In this document: in pieces, positions 35,110 to 43,576 of the stretch
How the letters are laid out: every line of letters starts with the position of its first letter
Position numbering within the stretch: the stretch's first letter is position 1
NCBI GenBank assembly: GCA_963741755.1
Contig: CAVUJG010000017.1
Coordinates: 28,587 to 92,586, forward strand
Source of the DNA: Sva-07 sp963741755
GTDB lineage: Bacteria; Actinomycetota; Acidimicrobiia; Acidimicrobiales; Ilumatobacteraceae
Direction: 5' to 3'
DNA: 64,000 nt
The notes under the pieces: generated by a model
Seen by the model: only the letters and a program-made list of their open reading frames with translations
Databases searched by the model: none
Told to the model about the DNA's origin: nothing
Translations under genes and position numbers: made by a program

Positions 35110-36069
35110 GTGACCACGACCGCGAGCGGCGGCTCCGCCTCGGCGGCCAACGGGACCAGTCGCTACCTCGACTTCGATCGTCAGACCTGGTCGGATCTGC
35201 GCGCCGCCACGCCGCTCACGCTGGCCCAACCGGAACTCGAGCGGCTCCGCGGCATCAACGAGCGCATCGACCTCGACGAGGTCGCCACCGTGTACCTCCC
35301 GTTGAGTCGTCTGTTGAACCTGTACATCAGCGCAACGCAAGACCTTCACCGGGTGTCGGCGACGTTCCTCGGCACGATCGCGCCGAAGGTGCCGTACGTC
35401 ATCGGCATCGCCGGCAGCGTCGCCGTCGGCAAGAGCACGTTCGCCCGCATCCTGCAGGCGCTGCTCGAACAGTGGCCCGACCATCCCACCGTCGACCTGA
35501 TCACCACCGACGGGTTCCTGTACCCGAACCACGTCCTCGAAGAACGCGGGATCATGAACCGCAAGGGGTTCCCCGAGTCGTACGACACCAAGGCGCTGCT
35601 GCAGGTGCTCCGCCAGATCAAGAGCGGCTACGACGTGGTCGAGGCGCCGGTGTACAGCCACGTCGTGTACGACATCGTGCCCGACGAACGGGTCGTCGTC
35701 AGTGGGGCCGACATCGTGATCATCGAAGGCCTCAACGTGTTGCAGACCCGCAGCGGTGCGCCCGAGTTCGTCAGCGACTACTTCGACTTCTCGATCTACG
35801 TCGACGCCGACGAGGCCGACATCGAGCAGTGGTACGTCGACCGGTTCCTCGCGCTCCGAGCGTCGGTGTTCCAGGACCCCGATTCGTTCTTCCGGTTCTA
35901 CGCCGAATTGAGCGACGACGAGGCGGTCGAGACGGCCCGTCGGATCTGGCGCGAGATCAACGGCCGGAACCTGCGCGAGAACATCGAACCGACGCGTGAA
36001 CGCGCGTCGTTGATCGTGCACAAGACACGCGATCACTCCGTCGACGGCGTGAAGCTGCTCCGGCTGTAG
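35110..36069 (+). CDS. coaA: Type I pantothenate kinase
   Basis: Catalyses ATP-dependent phosphorylation of pantothenate, the first step of coenzyme A synthesis. The 319-residue product contains the P-loop GIAGSVAVGKST, the TTDGFLYPN stretch and the RKGFPESYD motif of the PanK type I family. The start GTG at 35110 is 65 bp after the hairpin. It is separated from the downstream phosphatase by about 13 bp and is probably co-transcribed with it. Confidence 0.97.
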   Translation: MTTTASGGSASAANGTSRYLDFDRQTWSDLRAATPLTLAQPELERLRGINERIDLDEVATVYLPLSRLLNLYISATQDLHRVSATFLGTIAPKVPYVIGIAGSVAVGKSTFARILQALLEQWPDHPTVDLITTDGFLYPNHVLEERGIMNRKGFPESYDTKALLQVLRQIKSGYDVVEAPVYSHVVYDIVPDERVVVSGADIVIIEGLNVLQTRSGAPEFVSDYFDFSIYVDADEADIEQWYVDRFLALRASVFQDPDSFFRFYAELSDDEAVETARRIWREINGRNLRENIEPTRERASLIVHKTRDHSVDGVKLLRL

Positions 36070-36082
36070 CAGCATCACCGTG

Positions 36083-36850
36083 ATGAGCAACGTCTCCGAC
36101 CTCGACATCTTGATGATGGCCGCGGATCTCGCCGATCGCGAGTCGATGGCAACGTGGCGGAGCGACGACCTCGAGGTCGAGATCAAGCCGGATGGCTCGC
36201 CGGTGTCCGCCACCGACAAGCTGATCGAGCGGCTGCTGCGAGAACTGCTCGCCGAGCATCGTCCCGACGACCGCATCATCGGTGAGGAAGAGGGCGAGAC
36301 GGAGGGCGAGACAGGGTCCGGCACACGTTGTTGGGTCCTCGATCCGATCGACGGCACGGGGAGCTTCGTCGCCGGGCGGCGAGCATGGGGATCACTGATC
36401 GCGCTCGAACTCGATGGCCGACCGATCGCCGGGATGGTCACGATGCCCGCACTCGGTCGACGCTGGTGGGGCACCGTCGAAGGTGGCGCGTTGGTGGTCG
36501 ACGAGCCCGGATCGACGCCTCGCTCGATCGCGGTGAGTTCGGGTTCCTCCATCGAGCGCTGGTCGAGCGGACCGATCGCCGACGAGTTGGCGGGCACCGA
36601 ACGTGACCGGATCGCTCGCTTCGACGGCCGCGGCCGATACGTCCCGATGGCGAAGTGGACCACGTATCCCGCCCTGATGGTCGCCGACGGCTCACTCGAC
36701 CTCGCCGTCCATTTCGGCCAGCACTGGGACCACGCCGCACTCGCTGGTGTGGTCGTCTCAGCTGGCGGGACGATCCGCTACGACGAGCGGCCCGCTGACG
36801 GCGCCCGGTTCGCAGCGACGTACACCAACGGTCACGTCGCCGTCGACTGA
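36083..36850 (+). CDS. Inositol monophosphatase-family phosphatase
   Basis: Magnesium-dependent phosphatase, 255 residues. The metal-binding motifs are seen as GEEEG (E, E) and WVLDPIDGTGSF (D-P-I-D-G-T), and the C-terminal WDHAALAGVVVSAGG. Substrates in the family include inositol phosphate, histidinol phosphate and fructose bisphosphate. The position next to coaA does not settle which applies. ATG 36083 is preceded by an in-frame GTG (36080). The gene converges with the HAD gene across a single family A repeat. Confidence 0.87.
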   Translation: MSNVSDLDILMMAADLADRESMATWRSDDLEVEIKPDGSPVSATDKLIERLLRELLAEHRPDDRIIGEEEGETEGETGSGTRCWVLDPIDGTGSFVAGRRAWGSLIALELDGRPIAGMVTMPALGRRWWGTVEGGALVVDEPGSTPRSIAVSSGSSIERWSSGPIADELAGTERDRIARFDGRGRYVPMAKWTTYPALMVADGSLDLAVHFGQHWDHAALAGVVVSAGGTIRYDERPADGARFAATYTNGHVAVD

Positions 36851-36865
36851 CCCTGTCTCACCCTG

Positions 36866-36903
36866 CAATGAGCGAAACCGCCGTATCCGGTCGTCTGGCT
36901 CCA
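36866..36903. repeat. Single family A palindromic repeat, inverted orientation
   Basis: The sequence AATGAGCGAAACCGCCGTAT with CCGGTCGTCTGGCTCC after it is, on the other strand, a close match to the repeat core found at 673 and 24201 (ACCGGATACGGCGGTTTCGCTCAT). It sits between two converging genes. The left arm is degenerate (GGAGCCAG instead of CGATGAGC). Confidence 0.8.
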
Positions 36904-36931
36904 CCGGAGCAGGCATGGCCGGCGCGTCGAG

Positions 36932-37641
36932 TCAGAGTTCGGTGAGGCCGAGCCAGATCGGCACGTCGGCGATCGACGCGAGTTCGACCACGTCCTCACC
37001 GTGGTCGTCGACGCGTTCGTGGTCCCACGTGATGTGGTACGGAACGTGGATCGCGTGGCCGCCGAGGGCCATCACCGGCAGCACGTCGCTGCGCACCGAG
37101 TTGCCGACCATCAGGAACCGATCCGGCGCGACGCCCAGCCGGTGCAAGATCTTCGAGTAGGTGTCCGGGTCCTTCTCGAGGACGATCTCGATGTCGGTGA
37201 AGTGGTGCTCGATCCCCGACGTGGTGACCTTGCGGGTCTGGTGCACGAGATCGCCCTTGGTGATCAACACGGTACGGACACTCGGCGACACCACGGCGAG
37301 CACCTCGCTGACATGAGCGAGCAGATGGACGTCCTCGACGAGCATCGACGGCCGAGGTCGGCCAACTCACCGACGACCATGCTCGGGATCCGGCCCTCGG
37401 TCACGTTGATCGCGGCCCGCACCATCGACAGCGTGAAGGCCTTCACGCCATAGCCGGTGACCGAGATGTCGGCGCGTTCGACGGCCTTCAGCGCGTCCTC
37501 GACATTCACACCCGCGGAGGCGTACGGCGCGACGAGTTCGACGAAGCGATGTTCGGCATGCCGGAAGGAGTCCTCACTGCGCCACAGCGTGTCGTCGGCG
37601 TCGAACGCGACCACGTCGAACTGGTCGATGCGTCGACTCAC
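36932..37641 (-). CDS. HAD-family hydrolase with an apparent -1 frameshift near 37346
   Basis: HAD phosphatase/hydrolase of about 236 residues once the frame is restored. From GTG 37641, motif I is FDADDTLW, followed by the helical cap (FVELVAPYASAGVNVEDALK). After ELADLGR the frame breaks near 37346; motif II/III (VRTVLITKGDLV) and motif IV (FLMVGNSVRSDV) follow in another frame starting MLVEDVHLLAHVSEV. The span is 3n+2, so one base appears missing. The GTG overlaps the stop of the HTH gene upstream (GTGA), forming a three-gene operon. Confidence 0.83.
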
Positions 37642-38051
37642 CGGTGGATCGCGTTGAGGTAGTTGTAGACGGTGATGCGGCTGACCCCCATCGCGTCGGC
37701 GACGTCCTCGACGGCGCGTCGCAGGATGAAGGCACCGCGCTCGTCGAGCAGGCGCACTGCTCGCTGTTTGTCCTCGCGTGACAGCAACGGCAACCTGCCG
37801 CCCAGTTCGGCCTCGACGGCGTCGATCAAACGATCGAGCGCACCGTGCAATGGCGGCATCCGGACGCCGGCGACCGTGCGGCCCTCCCACACCAGCGCAA
37901 CGTCGCTGGCCTCCATGTCGTCAGCGGCGACGAACGACGCGCCGAGCGCGTCGACCACCGGCTTGACCGATCGGAGCAACGGATGCACCGCTGGGCGGCC
38001 ATCGACTCCCGCCGGCCGATCAGCCGATCGTGGAGTCCGCGTGTCGCTCAT
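37638..38051 (-). CDS. HTH transcriptional regulator (DauR/HTH_22-like C-terminus)
   Basis: The 137-residue protein has a C-terminal helix-turn-helix VEDVADAMGVSRITVYNYLN, resembling the HTH_22 domain of DauR/YheO regulators. The first 70 residues (VHPLLRSVKPVVDALGASFV, then VALVWEGRTVAGVRMP) look like a short PAS-like domain, shorter than usual for that family. It is between a thiamine-binding family gene (ATGA overlap) and a HAD hydrolase (GTGA overlap), so it may regulate this operon. Confidence 0.75.
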   Translation of the reverse strand: MSDTRTPRSADRPAGVDGRPAVHPLLRSVKPVVDALGASFVAADDMEASDVALVWEGRTVAGVRMPPLHGALDRLIDAVEAELGGRLPLLSREDKQRAVRLLDERGAFILRRAVEDVADAMGVSRITVYNYLNAIHR

Positions 38052-38326
38052 TCGTCGCCACCGCGGGGCACTTCGAACGCGGGTGGGCCGGTCGGCACGT
38101 CGCGGGCGACGTGGACGCTGACATGGGTGGCACCGTTGGCCATCGCGGCGTCGGAGATCGCGCCGATCACCGAGCCGACCTCGGCGAGATCGACGACGAC
38201 CGACGACCCGAACGGCCCGACCTCGACGTCGAGACGACGGGCCTCGGCGGCGGCGATCGCTGCGGTCACGTGCGGGCCGGGTCGTCCCTCGACGAACGGC
38301 TCGATGGTGAACTCGACGTATGCCAC
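38048..38326 (-). CDS. Thiamine-binding protein family (DUF77/MTH1187-like)
   Basis: The 92-residue protein begins YVEFTIEPFVEG and contains VEVGPFGSSVVVDLAEV followed by DAAMANGATHVSVHV, a ferredoxin-like fold of the MTH1187/YkoF family whose members bind thiamine or related compounds. It is first in the operon with the HTH and HAD genes; all junctions overlap by 4 bp. The ligand in this organism is not known. Confidence 0.82.
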   Translation of the reverse strand: MAYVEFTIEPFVEGRPGPHVTAAIAAAEARRLDVEVGPFGSSVVVDLAEVGSVIGAISDAAMANGATHVSVHVARDVPTGPPAFEVPRGGDE

Positions 38327-38351
38327 CCGAGCCAGCGTAGAGGCTCACGGA

Positions 38352-38624
38352 TCAGCCGCGAGCCCCGAGCAGCCTCCGCAGCTCGTCCGACATCGCAATG
38401 CAGTCGCGTCCGGCAAGTCCGAATGCCTCGTTGAGCTTGCCGAGCGCCTGCTTGAAGCTGCCGTTCCAGTCCTCGACGAACTGGTCGCGCGCCGGGCCGG
38501 TCCACGCCGTGCCGTTCAGTACGCCGTCGACCGTCGACATCACCTGGGTGATCGTGTCGATCTGTCGGTTGAGGGTGCTGCCCAAGTTGGTGAGCTGCTC
38601 GGGGTTTGCGCCGTACATCGTCAT
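38352..38624 (-). CDS. WXG100-family protein (ESAT-6-like), orphan
   Basis: The 90-residue protein is helical throughout with W-T-G (NGTAWTGPARDQF) at its centre, the WXG100 turn, followed by an EDWNGSFKQALGKLN helix. WXG100 proteins are normally exported by ESX/type VII systems as helical-hairpin dimers. No ESX ATPase, membrane or PPE-like gene lies in the window, so the export system is not visible here. It is flanked by the DUF77 gene and the M20 gene. A second function cannot be excluded. Confidence 0.83.
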   Translation of the reverse strand: MTMYGANPEQLTNLGSTLNRQIDTITQVMSTVDGVLNGTAWTGPARDQFVEDWNGSFKQALGKLNEAFGLAGRDCIAMSDELRRLLGARG

Positions 38625-38723
38625 GGTCGTCTCCAGTCAGTCGATCGAGCAGCGACCCGGTGTTGCCGCCCGCCGTGGCAGTGGGCGGCGACAGCGGCGG
38701 AAGGGAATGCCTACGATGCGTCG

Positions 38724-39980
38724 ATGACCGACGGCGCCAACGGCTCTCCACACGACATCGACCCGATGATCGGTTCGGTGAAAGCCCACGCTCAGGATCT
38801 CCTCGGCGACACGATCGCGCTGCGACGCACCCTGCACGAGTGGCCCGAGCTGGGCAACGACTTGCCGATCACCCGCGACCGGGTGTTGGAGTCGTTGGAG
38901 GGCCTGCCGCTGTCGATCACGACGCACGAGTCGACGAGCGGCATCGTGGCACTGCTCGAAGGGTCGAAGCCCGGCCCGACGATGTTGCTGCGCGGCGACA
39001 TGGACGCGCTGCCGATGCCGGAGGACACCGGGCTCGACTTCGCCTCACACGTCGACGGGTGTATGCACGCATGCGGCCACGACACACACACCGCCATGCT
39101 GTCGAGCGCAGCGCACCTGCTGAGTGGCCGGCGCGATGACATTGCCGGCCGGGTGCTGTTCATGTTCCAGCCCGGCGAGGAAGGCCACCACGGCGCCCGC
39201 TTCATGCTCGACGAGGGCCTCCTCGACGTACCGAAGCGTTCCGACGGCACCGACTCGCCGGTCGACGCTGCGTTCGCGCTGCACATCACCTCGGCGCTGC
39301 CGAGTGGTTGGGTCAGTAGCCGACGGGGTCCGATCATGGCGTCGGCCGACAGGATGACGATCCGGGTGGTGGGACGCGGCGGCCATGCGAGCGAGCCGCA
39401 CCGAGCGCTCGACCCGATCCCTGTCGCATGTGAGATCGTGATGGCACTGCAGACGATGATCACCCGCTCGATCGACGTGTTCGACCCGTCGGTCGTCACC
39501 GTGGGGCGCATCACGGCGGGGACGACGAACAATGTCATCCCCGAGGTGGCCGAGATCGAAGGAACGATTCGGGCGACCAGCGAGCGGACACGCGCCAAGG
39601 TCCACGACGGCATCCGCCGCGTTGCCGAGGGCGTCGCCGCCGCGCACGACTGCGGCTGCGACGTCGAGGTGATCTTCGGCTACCCGGTGACCAGCAACGA
39701 CGACCGATTTGCCGATTGGGCGCTCGATCTCGCCAGTGACGTCGCCGGTGCCGACCACGTCGTGAAGCTGCCGCATCCGGTGATGGGAGCCGAGGACTTC
39801 AGCTACGTCCTGCAGAACCTGCCGGGAGCAATGATGTTCCTCGGCGGCACCCCACAGGGCGAGAACCCGGCCACCGCCGCTCCGAACCACTCGAACCGCG
39901 TGATGTTCGACGAACCCGCCATGGCGACCGGCACGGCGCTTTACGCGGCCGCCGCCCTCCGCCACCTGGCCCCCGCCTGA
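38724..39980 (+). CDS. M20-family metallohydrolase (amidohydrolase type)
   Basis: Zinc-dependent deacylase or peptidase of the M20D/hippurate hydrolase family, 418 residues. Metal and catalytic residues lie in CMHACGHDTHTAML (H and D), QPGEEGHHGARFM (E-E pair) and PVMGAEDFSYVL. The inserted dimerisation domain follows the DRMTIRVVGRGGHAS stretch. It is a monocistronic unit between the WXG100 gene and the convergent cNMP gene, with a hairpin at its stop. Confidence 0.93.
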   Translation: MTDGANGSPHDIDPMIGSVKAHAQDLLGDTIALRRTLHEWPELGNDLPITRDRVLESLEGLPLSITTHESTSGIVALLEGSKPGPTMLLRGDMDALPMPEDTGLDFASHVDGCMHACGHDTHTAMLSSAAHLLSGRRDDIAGRVLFMFQPGEEGHHGARFMLDEGLLDVPKRSDGTDSPVDAAFALHITSALPSGWVSSRRGPIMASADRMTIRVVGRGGHASEPHRALDPIPVACEIVMALQTMITRSIDVFDPSVVTVGRITAGTTNNVIPEVAEIEGTIRATSERTRAKVHDGIRRVAEGVAAAHDCGCDVEVIFGYPVTSNDDRFADWALDLASDVAGADHVVKLPHPVMGAEDFSYVLQNLPGAMMFLGGTPQGENPATAAPNHSNRVMFDEPAMATGTALYAAAALRHLAPA

Positions 39981-40001
39981 TCCGACGCGGCGGTCGGATC
40001 A
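39978..40001. terminator. Bidirectional hairpin holding both stop codons
   Basis: TGATCCGAC, loop GCGGCG, GTCGGATCA: a perfect 9-bp stem. The first three bases are the TGA of the M20 gene and the last three are the TGA of the opposing cNMP gene. It therefore probably terminates both transcripts. No U-tract is visible, so the mechanism is not certain. Confidence 0.7.
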
Positions 40002-40367
40002 GGTGTCGCTGCTGAGCTCGTGGATCAGTTCCGACAGCGAACGCATCACATCAATCGCGAACGTCGGAGTCTCATGGACGAGAAAGAGAAAGTCGCGATG
40101 GTTGATCACCGCGATCTCGGTCGGCTCGACCGCGATCGCCGTGAGCGATCGGGGGCTGGCGTCGATGATGGCGAGTTCACCGAAGGTCCCGTCGGGCCCG
40201 ATCCGCAGTACGACCTTCGCGCCACGCCGGAGCTCCACTGCACCGGAGATGACGCCATACATGTCATCGCCGGCATCACCCTCGCGGAACAGCACCTCGT
40301 CCTGACTCAACGAGCGCGTCGTCCTGGCATTGTTGAAGACACCTTTGATCGTCACGGGCGAGATCAT
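39999..40367 (-). CDS. Stand-alone cyclic nucleotide-binding domain protein
   Basis: The 122-residue product is a single cNMP-binding beta-barrel: LFREGDAGDDMYGVISGAV, then GTFGELAIIDASPRSLTAIA where the phosphate-binding cassette lies. The R-S-L-T-A region is the usual site that touches the phosphate. No DNA-binding or channel domain follows, so it is probably an adaptor or degenerate Crp-like protein. A cyclase gene is at 59474 but too distant to link to it. Confidence 0.85.
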   Translation of the reverse strand: MISPVTIKGVFNNARTTRSLSQDEVLFREGDAGDDMYGVISGAVELRRGAKVVLRIGPDGTFGELAIIDASPRSLTAIAVEPTEIAVINHRDFLFLVHETPTFAIDVMRSLSELIHELSSDT

Positions 40368-40449
40368 GGCATCGGCATCAAACCGCTCGCGGTGCCGTCA
40401 CCAAGAGTTCACGCTTCGTCCACCGAAGGTTCACGCAGCTGGGAGGAGG

Positions 40450-43400
40450 TCAGCGGGTGCGGCCGTCGTCGCCGATGGTGCTGCGCAAGCGGAGCGTGAC
40501 GATCTGGAACGGACGAAGCGTGAGGGTGACCACCCCGTCGCCGACCTCCTCGCCGGAGTGGGGCTCCTCGAGCAGGTTGCATCGCCACGCCTCGGCGATC
40601 CGGCCGGAGGTGGCGACCGTGAGACGCGAGCGGTTGCCGACCGCTTCGTGGATCCTCACGATCAGGTCGCCCGAGTCGTCGTCGGCGAGTTTCACCGCGT
40701 CGACCTCGACGCCCACCGCTGATGCGCCGTCAGCCCCGATGATTCGAACGACGGGCTCGGAATGCGAGGTGCTGTCGCCTCCGGTGACGATGCGGACGGG
40801 GGCGTTCAATCGAGCCGCACGATCTCTCACCTCCGCGAGGCCCGGACCATGCGGGAGGATCGCCAGCGTCACTTCGTGGTGGCCCCGGTCGGCGTTCGGG
40901 TCGGGGTAGTTGGCCGATTTCGCCAGGCTGACGCGGACAGCTCCGTCGAACACGCCGTGGCCGTAACGACCGTCGTTGAGGATGGCGACACCGAAGTCGG
41001 GTTCGGCAACGTCGACGAAGCGGTGGGCGCAGACCTCGAACTTTGCTGCATCCCAGGGACTCGACGGATGGGTCGGTCGACCCACGACCCCGAACTGGAT
41101 GTCACACATCGCGGTCTCGCTGCGAACGTCGAGCGGGAAGGCCATCGACAGCAGATGCTCGTCGTGGTGCCAATCGAGTTCGACATGCACCAGCAACTGC
41201 GGGCTGTCGGCACGGAGTTCGTAGACGACGACCGATCGCGACGGCCCGAACGTTCGCTCGACACGTACGCGTCCGACGAGCGGGCCGGCGTCGACGATCG
41301 ACACCTCGACGGTGTCGCGGCCCCCACCCGGGCCGGTCAACGGCACACCCGATGAGCGCGTCCACGATTCGAGATCCCAGGCGTCGTATTCGACCGGCTG
41401 GTCGACGGCGAGTTCGAGCACAGCAACGAACTGCCCCATCGGGACGATCTCGCGGGCACGGGCGAGGTCGATGATCGAAGTGATGTTGCCGAGGCCGTCC
41501 CAGCGCACGGCGAGATGGCCGTTGGTCATCGACGTGTCCGAGAGCACGACCCGGTCGGTCATCGGCTGCGGATCGAGCGCAGCGACACCGAGCGCCGGCA
41601 CGGTGACACGCACCGCGGTCCGACCGTCCGACATCGTCTGACCGACCTCGTCGACAGCACCGCCGACGCTGGAATCGAGGACGACGATCTCGTCGAGCGG
41701 GGCGTCGGCCGGATTGGCGAGCCAGATGCCCGGCCCCGCAACCTCGGCGAGCAGCGCGCCGATGCGGGTCTCCAACTCGTCACTCACCTCGGCGAAGACG
41801 GCCTCGGCGTCGGCGTGCACCCAGGCGATCGACGAGCCGGGGAGGATGTCGTGGAACTGCTGGGTCAACACCTCCTTCCAGAGGTGATCGACGTCGGCGC
41901 GGCGTCCGAGCGTCGCCGCCCACAGCTCGGCTTCCACCAGCAGCCGTTCGCATCGGCGGTTGCCGAGCTTCGTCTTCAGCTGGCTGGTGAGCGTGCCGCG
42001 GTGCGTCTCGAAGTAGAGCTCGCCGCGCCACACAGGCGCCGAGGTCCCATCACGTTCGATCCGCGCAAACATCGCGTCGGGCGCACCGACCTCGAGGGTG
42101 GCGCGCGAGTCGATGTGGGCGAGACGCCGAGCGCGTTCGAGCATCTCCCGGGTCGGCCCACCACCGCCATCTCCGTGGCCGAACGGCATCAGCGAGTCGG
42201 TACTCCACGCATGGTCCTTGAAGTTCGTGATCGAGAAACCGAACTCGTCCGGTGTGATCTCGGCGTTGTAGGTGTCGACCGGCGGGAAGTGGGTGAGCAC
42301 TCGCGAGCCGTCGAGGCCCTCCCACCAGAACGTGCTGTGCGGGAACGTGTTCTGCTTGTTCCAGCTCAGCTTCTGGGTGACGAACCGGTCCATCCCACCG
42401 GCGGCGAACACCTGCGGCAAGCCGGCCGGGTAGCCGAAGACGTCGGGGATCCAGACCTCGGTGCATCGGCGGCCGAACTTCTCCTCGAAGTAGCGCTGGC
42501 CGAACACGATCTGGCGAACGAGGCTCTCGCCCGACGGCAGGTTCATGTCGGCCTCGACCCACATGCCTCCCACCGGCTCCCACTGACCCCGCTCGACCCG
42601 CTCGGTGATCTTCGTGAACAGTTCGGGATGGCGCTCCTCGATCCAGGTGTAGTGCTGCGCAGACGAGGCGGCGAACACGTACTCGGGGTAGTCGTCCATC
42701 AGCGCGACCGCGGATGCGAACGTGCGGACGCACTTGCGCTTGGTCTCACGGATGGGCCAGAGCCAGGCGGTGTCGATGTGAGCGTGGCCAACGGCGACGC
42801 AACGATGACGGAGTGCATCGCCGAAGTCCTCCGCCATGGCCGACGCGATGACACGGCCGGCCGCAGCAACATCAGGGATGCGGTCGAGCGTGTCGGCGAG
42901 CGTGCGAAGCAGTCGGGCGCGGCGAGGGTCGGTCGAGCGCCAGCGACCGCATCACGCCGTCGAGCACCTCGATGTCGTAGGCGAGCGCTTCAGCCTCGGG
43001 GTCGACGACGACCAGCGATGCTCGACGGAATCGATAGAGGGGCCGGTCGCCGGCGGTGTCGAGCGACCCGAGCGGCGAGGGCGTGAACTGAGGAAACATC
43101 GGGTTGGATGCCGCCTCGATGTGCAACGTGACCGGGCCGGCAACCGCGTCGACCGCGTAATTCGTGCGGCGCGGATGGATGCCCTGCAGCGGGGAGAACG
43201 TTCCGTCGTCGTGGAGGTCGACGACCAATCCCTCGCACTGGAACCCGGCAGCCCGATCGTGGAATCCGAGGTCGATGACGGCCTCGATGCGCCGACCGAC
43301 CCAGTCGGTCGGGATCTCACCCGTGAGCCGGAACCATGTCGTTCCCCAGGGCGCACCCCACGACGTCCCGACTTCGAAGGGTTCGAGATGGTCGACGTCG

Positions 43401-43510
43401 GGCCCGGCCTCGATCGTCAGTGGTCGCCGGTCGGGATGGACCAACGGGAGCACGCGTTCCCACAGCTCGCGCTGGATCCGTTTCTCGACGAGGTCACGAT
43501 TGGCGTGCAC
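40450..43510 (-). CDS. GH38-family alpha-mannosidase with an apparent +1 frameshift near 42930
   Basis: Glycoside hydrolase family 38 retaining alpha-mannosidase, about 1020 residues. From GTG 43510 the N-terminal domain runs to LDGVMRSLALD; the frame then breaks near 42930 and resumes with LLRTLADTLDRIPDV, followed by HAHIDTAWLWP (zinc motif) and MWVEADMN (nucleophile Asp) and the C-terminal beta domains to the stop at 40450. The whole span is 3061 bp (3n+1), consistent with one inserted base. Without a shift, the N-terminal 212 residues and the 795-residue catalytic part would be two ORFs. It acts on alpha-mannosides, probably from glycans. Confidence 0.88.
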
Positions 43511-43576
43511 CGCCCGACCCTATTCCGACGGGAATCCGCATCGAGTGCGGAGCCCGTCGGAACCGGTATCAGCGGG

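Noticed and set aside
38352..38624. Type VII secretion locus
   Set aside because: Only one WXG100 gene is seen; no ATPase, EccB/D/E or mycosin gene is nearby.
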